DNA of 53,664 nt from Pseudomonadota bacterium (GTDB lineage: Bacteria; Pseudomonadota; Alphaproteobacteria; Acetobacterales; Acetobacteraceae). Of this stretch, positions 51,756 through 53,664 are shown piece after piece. Under the pieces are notes generated by a model that was not told where the DNA came from, did no database searches, and was given only the letters and a program-made list of their open reading frames with translations. A program made the position numbers and the translations under genes. The number at the start of each line of letters is the position of its first letter. Position 1 is the stretch's first letter. The DNA is taken from positions 1 through 53,664 of the forward strand of contig JAKADX010000028.1 in the NCBI GenBank assembly GCA_021818505.1, given 5' to 3'.

Positions 51756-51795
51756 TCCGGTTCCCTATCTTGTCCGGCCTGGGCGCAGCCGCAGG

Positions 51796-53076
51796 CTACA
51801 GCATCAGGCTCAACGGGTCCTCGACCACGCGCTTGAATTCGGCCAGCCACTCGGCGGCCAGCGCGCCGTCCACGATGCGGTGATCGACAGAGAGGGTGCA
51901 GGTCATCACCGTGGCGACGGCAAGCTGCCCGCCTTTCACCACCGCCCGCTGCTGCCCCGCCGCCACCGCCAGGATCGCCGATTGCGGCGGATTGATGATG
52001 GCGGCAAAGGTGCTGACGCCGTACATGCCCATGTTGGAAATCGAGAAGCCGCCACCCTGGTATTCCTCGGGCTTCAGCTTGCCGGCGCGCGCCCGCCCCG
52101 CCAGTTCCTTCATCTCGTTGCTGATGGCGGCAAGACCCTTCTGGTCGGCACGGCGGATGATCGGCGTGATCAGCCCGTCAGGAATCGACACCGCGACCGA
52201 GATGTCCACGTCGTCGTACATTACCGTCGCGTCGTCGGTGAAGCTCGCGTTCACCTTCGGCACGCGCCGCAGCGTGATCGCGGCGGCCTTGATGACGAGG
52301 TCGTTGACGGAGAGCTTGAACGCGCCCGCCCCCTCCGGCGCGCTTTTGGCGTTCAGCTCCGCGCGCAGCTTCAGCAGCGCGTCCAATTCCACGTCGATCG
52401 AAGCGTAGAAATGCGGCACCGTCTGCTTGGCTTCCGCCAGCCGCCGGGCGATCACTTTGCGCACGCTGGAATGCGGCACCAGATGGTGGGGCGCCATGAT
52501 CGGCGCGGCCGGCGGTTTCGCGGCCGGTGCGGGGGCTGGCGCGGCGGCCGCGAGCGGTGCCGGCGTGGCGGCCGGTGCGCCGCGCTGCGCCGCCTCGATG
52601 TCGGCCTTCACGATACGGCCGTTCGGCCCGCTGCCCTTCAGCGCGGCAAGCTCGATGCCCGCCTGATGCGCCATCCGCCGCGCCAGCGGTGAGGCGAAGA
52701 TGCGCGCGCCGGCGTCGTGTCCGTTGCCCCTGGCCGGCATCGGTGCGGCCTGCGGCTGCGACGCGGCTGCCTGCGGCGTCGCCACCGCCGGAGCGGGCGA
52801 TGGGGCCGGCGCGGGACCGGTCGGGACGCTTTCGCCATCCGCGACCAGCACGGCGATCGGGTCGTTCACCTTCACCCCGGCGGTGCCGTCGGCGACCAGG
52901 ATCTTGCCCAGCACGCCCTCATCGACCGCCTCGACCTCCATCGTCGCCTTGTCGGTCTCGATCTCGGCGATCACGTCGCCGGACTTGACGGTGTCGCCTT
53001 CCTTCTTCAGCCAGCGCGCCAGCGTTCCCTCGGTCATGGTCGGGCTCAGCGCCGGCATCAGGATGTTGGTGGCCAT
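51796..53076 (-). CDS. Pyruvate dehydrogenase complex E2, dihydrolipoyl acetyltransferase
   Basis: A 426-residue E2. The single N-terminal lipoyl domain carries the modified Lys43 in [13 protein letters not shown]; a Pro/Ala-rich linker follows, then the peripheral-subunit-binding domain ([37 protein letters not shown], about 135-170), another linker and the catalytic domain ending in the acetyl-transfer motif [18 protein letters not shown] (His and Asp). Start ATG 53076 begins [14 protein letters not shown]. It is downstream of E1-beta by 16 bases and upstream of E3, in the usual pdhA-pdhB-pdhC-lpd order of alphaproteobacteria. Confidence 0.95.
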   Translation of the reverse strand: MATNILMPALSPTMTEGTLARWLKKEGDTVKSGDVIAEIETDKATMEVEAVDEGVLGKILVADGTAGVKVNDPIAVLVADGESVPTGPAPAPSPAPAVATPQAAASQPQAAPMPARGNGHDAGARIFASPLARRMAHQAGIELAALKGSGPNGRIVKADIEAAQRGAPAATPAPLAAAAPAPAPAAKPPAAPIMAPHHLVPHSSVRKVIARRLAEAKQTVPHFYASIDVELDALLKLRAELNAKSAPEGAGAFKLSVNDLVIKAAAITLRRVPKVNASFTDDATVMYDDVDISVAVSIPDGLITPIIRRADQKGLAAISNEMKELAGRARAGKLKPEEYQGGGFSISNMGMYGVSTFAAIINPPQSAILAVAAGQQRAVVKGGQLAVATVMTCTLSVDHRIVDGALAAEWLAEFKRVVEDPLSLML

Positions 53077-53092
53077 CGCGACGTCCCCCCGC

Positions 53093-53664
53093 TCAGACGA
53101 TCTTGCGTACCGCGTCCACCACCCAGTCCGGCTGCGGCAGCGCGAGCTTCTCCAGGTTCGCCGCATACGGCAGCGGCACGTCCAGGCCATGCACGCGCGC
53201 CGGCGGCGCGTCGAGCCAGTCGAAGCACTGCTCGATGATCTGCATGTTGACTTCGGCGCCGATGCCGGCGAACGGCCAGCCTTCCTCGACGGTGACGATG
53301 CGGTTGGTCTTTTTCACGCTCGCGACCACGGTGTCGATGTCCAGCGGTCGCAGGCTGCGCAGGTTGATGACCTCGGCGCTGATGCCCTGCGCGGCCAGCG
53401 TCTCGGCCGCCTTCATCGCAACGCCCACCATGATCGAGAACGCGACCAGCGTGACATGCTCGCCGCGTCGCTCGATCTTGGCGCGGCCGATCGGCACGAC
53501 GAAATCCTCTGCCGTCGGACAGTCGAAGCTCTGGCCGTAGAGGATCTCGTTCTCCAGCACGATCACCGGGTTCGGATCGCGGATCGCGGACCGCAGCAGC
53601 CCCTTGTGGTCAGCCGACGACCACGGCGCGACCACCTTCAGCCCGGGCACATGCGCATACCAGC
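53093..53664 (-). CDS. pdhB: Pyruvate dehydrogenase E1 component subunit beta, partial (N-terminus beyond right edge)
   Basis: The C-terminal about 190 residues of E1-beta, with the gene's 5' end beyond the window edge. Recognisable parts are [43 protein letters not shown] (phosphorylation-loop and subunit-interface region), the transketolase C-terminal domain [39 protein letters not shown] and [17 protein letters not shown]. The reading frame stays open to the edge, so a start codon inside the window is not expected; an apparent ATG at 53650 is internal. It is the first visible gene of the PDH operon, and pdhA presumably lies upstream outside the window. Confidence 0.95.
   Translation of the reverse strand, partial: WYAHVPGLKVVAPWSSADHKGLLRSAIRDPNPVIVLENEILYGQSFDCPTAEDFVVPIGRAKIERRGEHVTLVAFSIMVGVAMKAAETLAAQGISAEVINLRSLRPLDIDTVVASVKKTNRIVTVEEGWPFAGIGAEVNMQIIEQCFDWLDAPPARVHGLDVPLPYAANLEKLALPQPDWVVDAVRKIV

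Noticed and set aside
53093-53650. Complete 185-residue protein starting at ATG 53650
   Set aside because: The frame continues upstream as typical E1-beta sequence to the window edge; the ATG is internal.

Overview
The window is about 53.7 kb of very GC-rich, gene-dense DNA with short intergenic gaps, many 1-26 bp start/stop overlaps and frequent GTG starts. The gene set (pqqABCD with a PQQ alcohol dehydrogenase, an alphaproteobacterial-style PDH/lipoate run, an RpoD-type sigma factor, urocanate-degrading hut genes and ABC sugar uptake) suggests a Rhodospirillales/Acetobacteraceae-like alphaproteobacterium living aerobically on small alcohols, sugars and organic acids. That placement is inferred from gene content and style, not from a marker gene. 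No rRNA, tRNA, CRISPR array, insertion sequence or prophage was seen.

Layout. 1-1.45 kb: a lower-GC accessory end with a DUF262/GmrSD-N gene cut by the window edge and a Uma2-family nuclease-like gene. 1.5-5.8 kb: a hypothetical protein, a PPK2 polyphosphate kinase, a periplasmic HMA-like protein with a beta-barrel protein, Ohr and a mutarotase. 6-12.3 kb (minus): sulfotransferase, flippase-like membrane protein, hutI, hutU and a FOXRED1-like FAD oxidoreductase, tightly packed. 12.3-20.8 kb (minus): one operon for uptake and catabolism of a sugar or cyclitol (SDR, sugar-phosphate isomerase/epimerase, Gfo/Idh/MocA dehydrogenase, BadF/BadG-type kinase, ribose-type ABC transporter). 21.3-25.5 kb: RpoD-like sigma factor, single-domain response regulator, DUF2934 protein, TTC38-like TPR protein.

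25.6-34 kb is a PQQ alcohol-oxidation locus: an OFA-family (oxalate/formate) transporter divergent from pqqA-pqqB-pqqC-pqqD (no pqqE follows), a secreted ankyrin-repeat protein, a di-haem cytochrome c, a PQQ dehydrogenase with the Asp-x-Asp signature of lanthanide-dependent enzymes, and a divergent solute-binding protein. The cofactor genes, dehydrogenase, probable electron acceptor and a transporter for possible products sit together.

34-43.7 kb: an acyl-CoA ligase and two acyl-CoA dehydrogenases (plus) converge on a branched-chain-type ABC transporter operon (minus) with two LivH-type permeases; together they look like uptake and CoA-dependent oxidation of an organic acid. 43.8-47.3 kb: an EmrAB-type drug efflux pair divergent from a TetR repressor, with two inverted-repeat operators in between. 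47.3-53.7 kb (minus): EF-hand protein, then the pyruvate dehydrogenase E1-beta (cut by the edge), E2, lipoamide dehydrogenase, lipA, a COQ10/RatA-like protein and a threonine aldolase.

The most noteworthy items are the predicted lanthanide-type dehydrogenase locus with repeated sequence elements in its divergent promoter, an ABC ATPase in which exactly one composite ATP site appears preserved, a Uma2 protein lacking its catalytic glutamate, the two-operator TetR control region, and the decayed or frameshifted DUF262 gene at the left edge.
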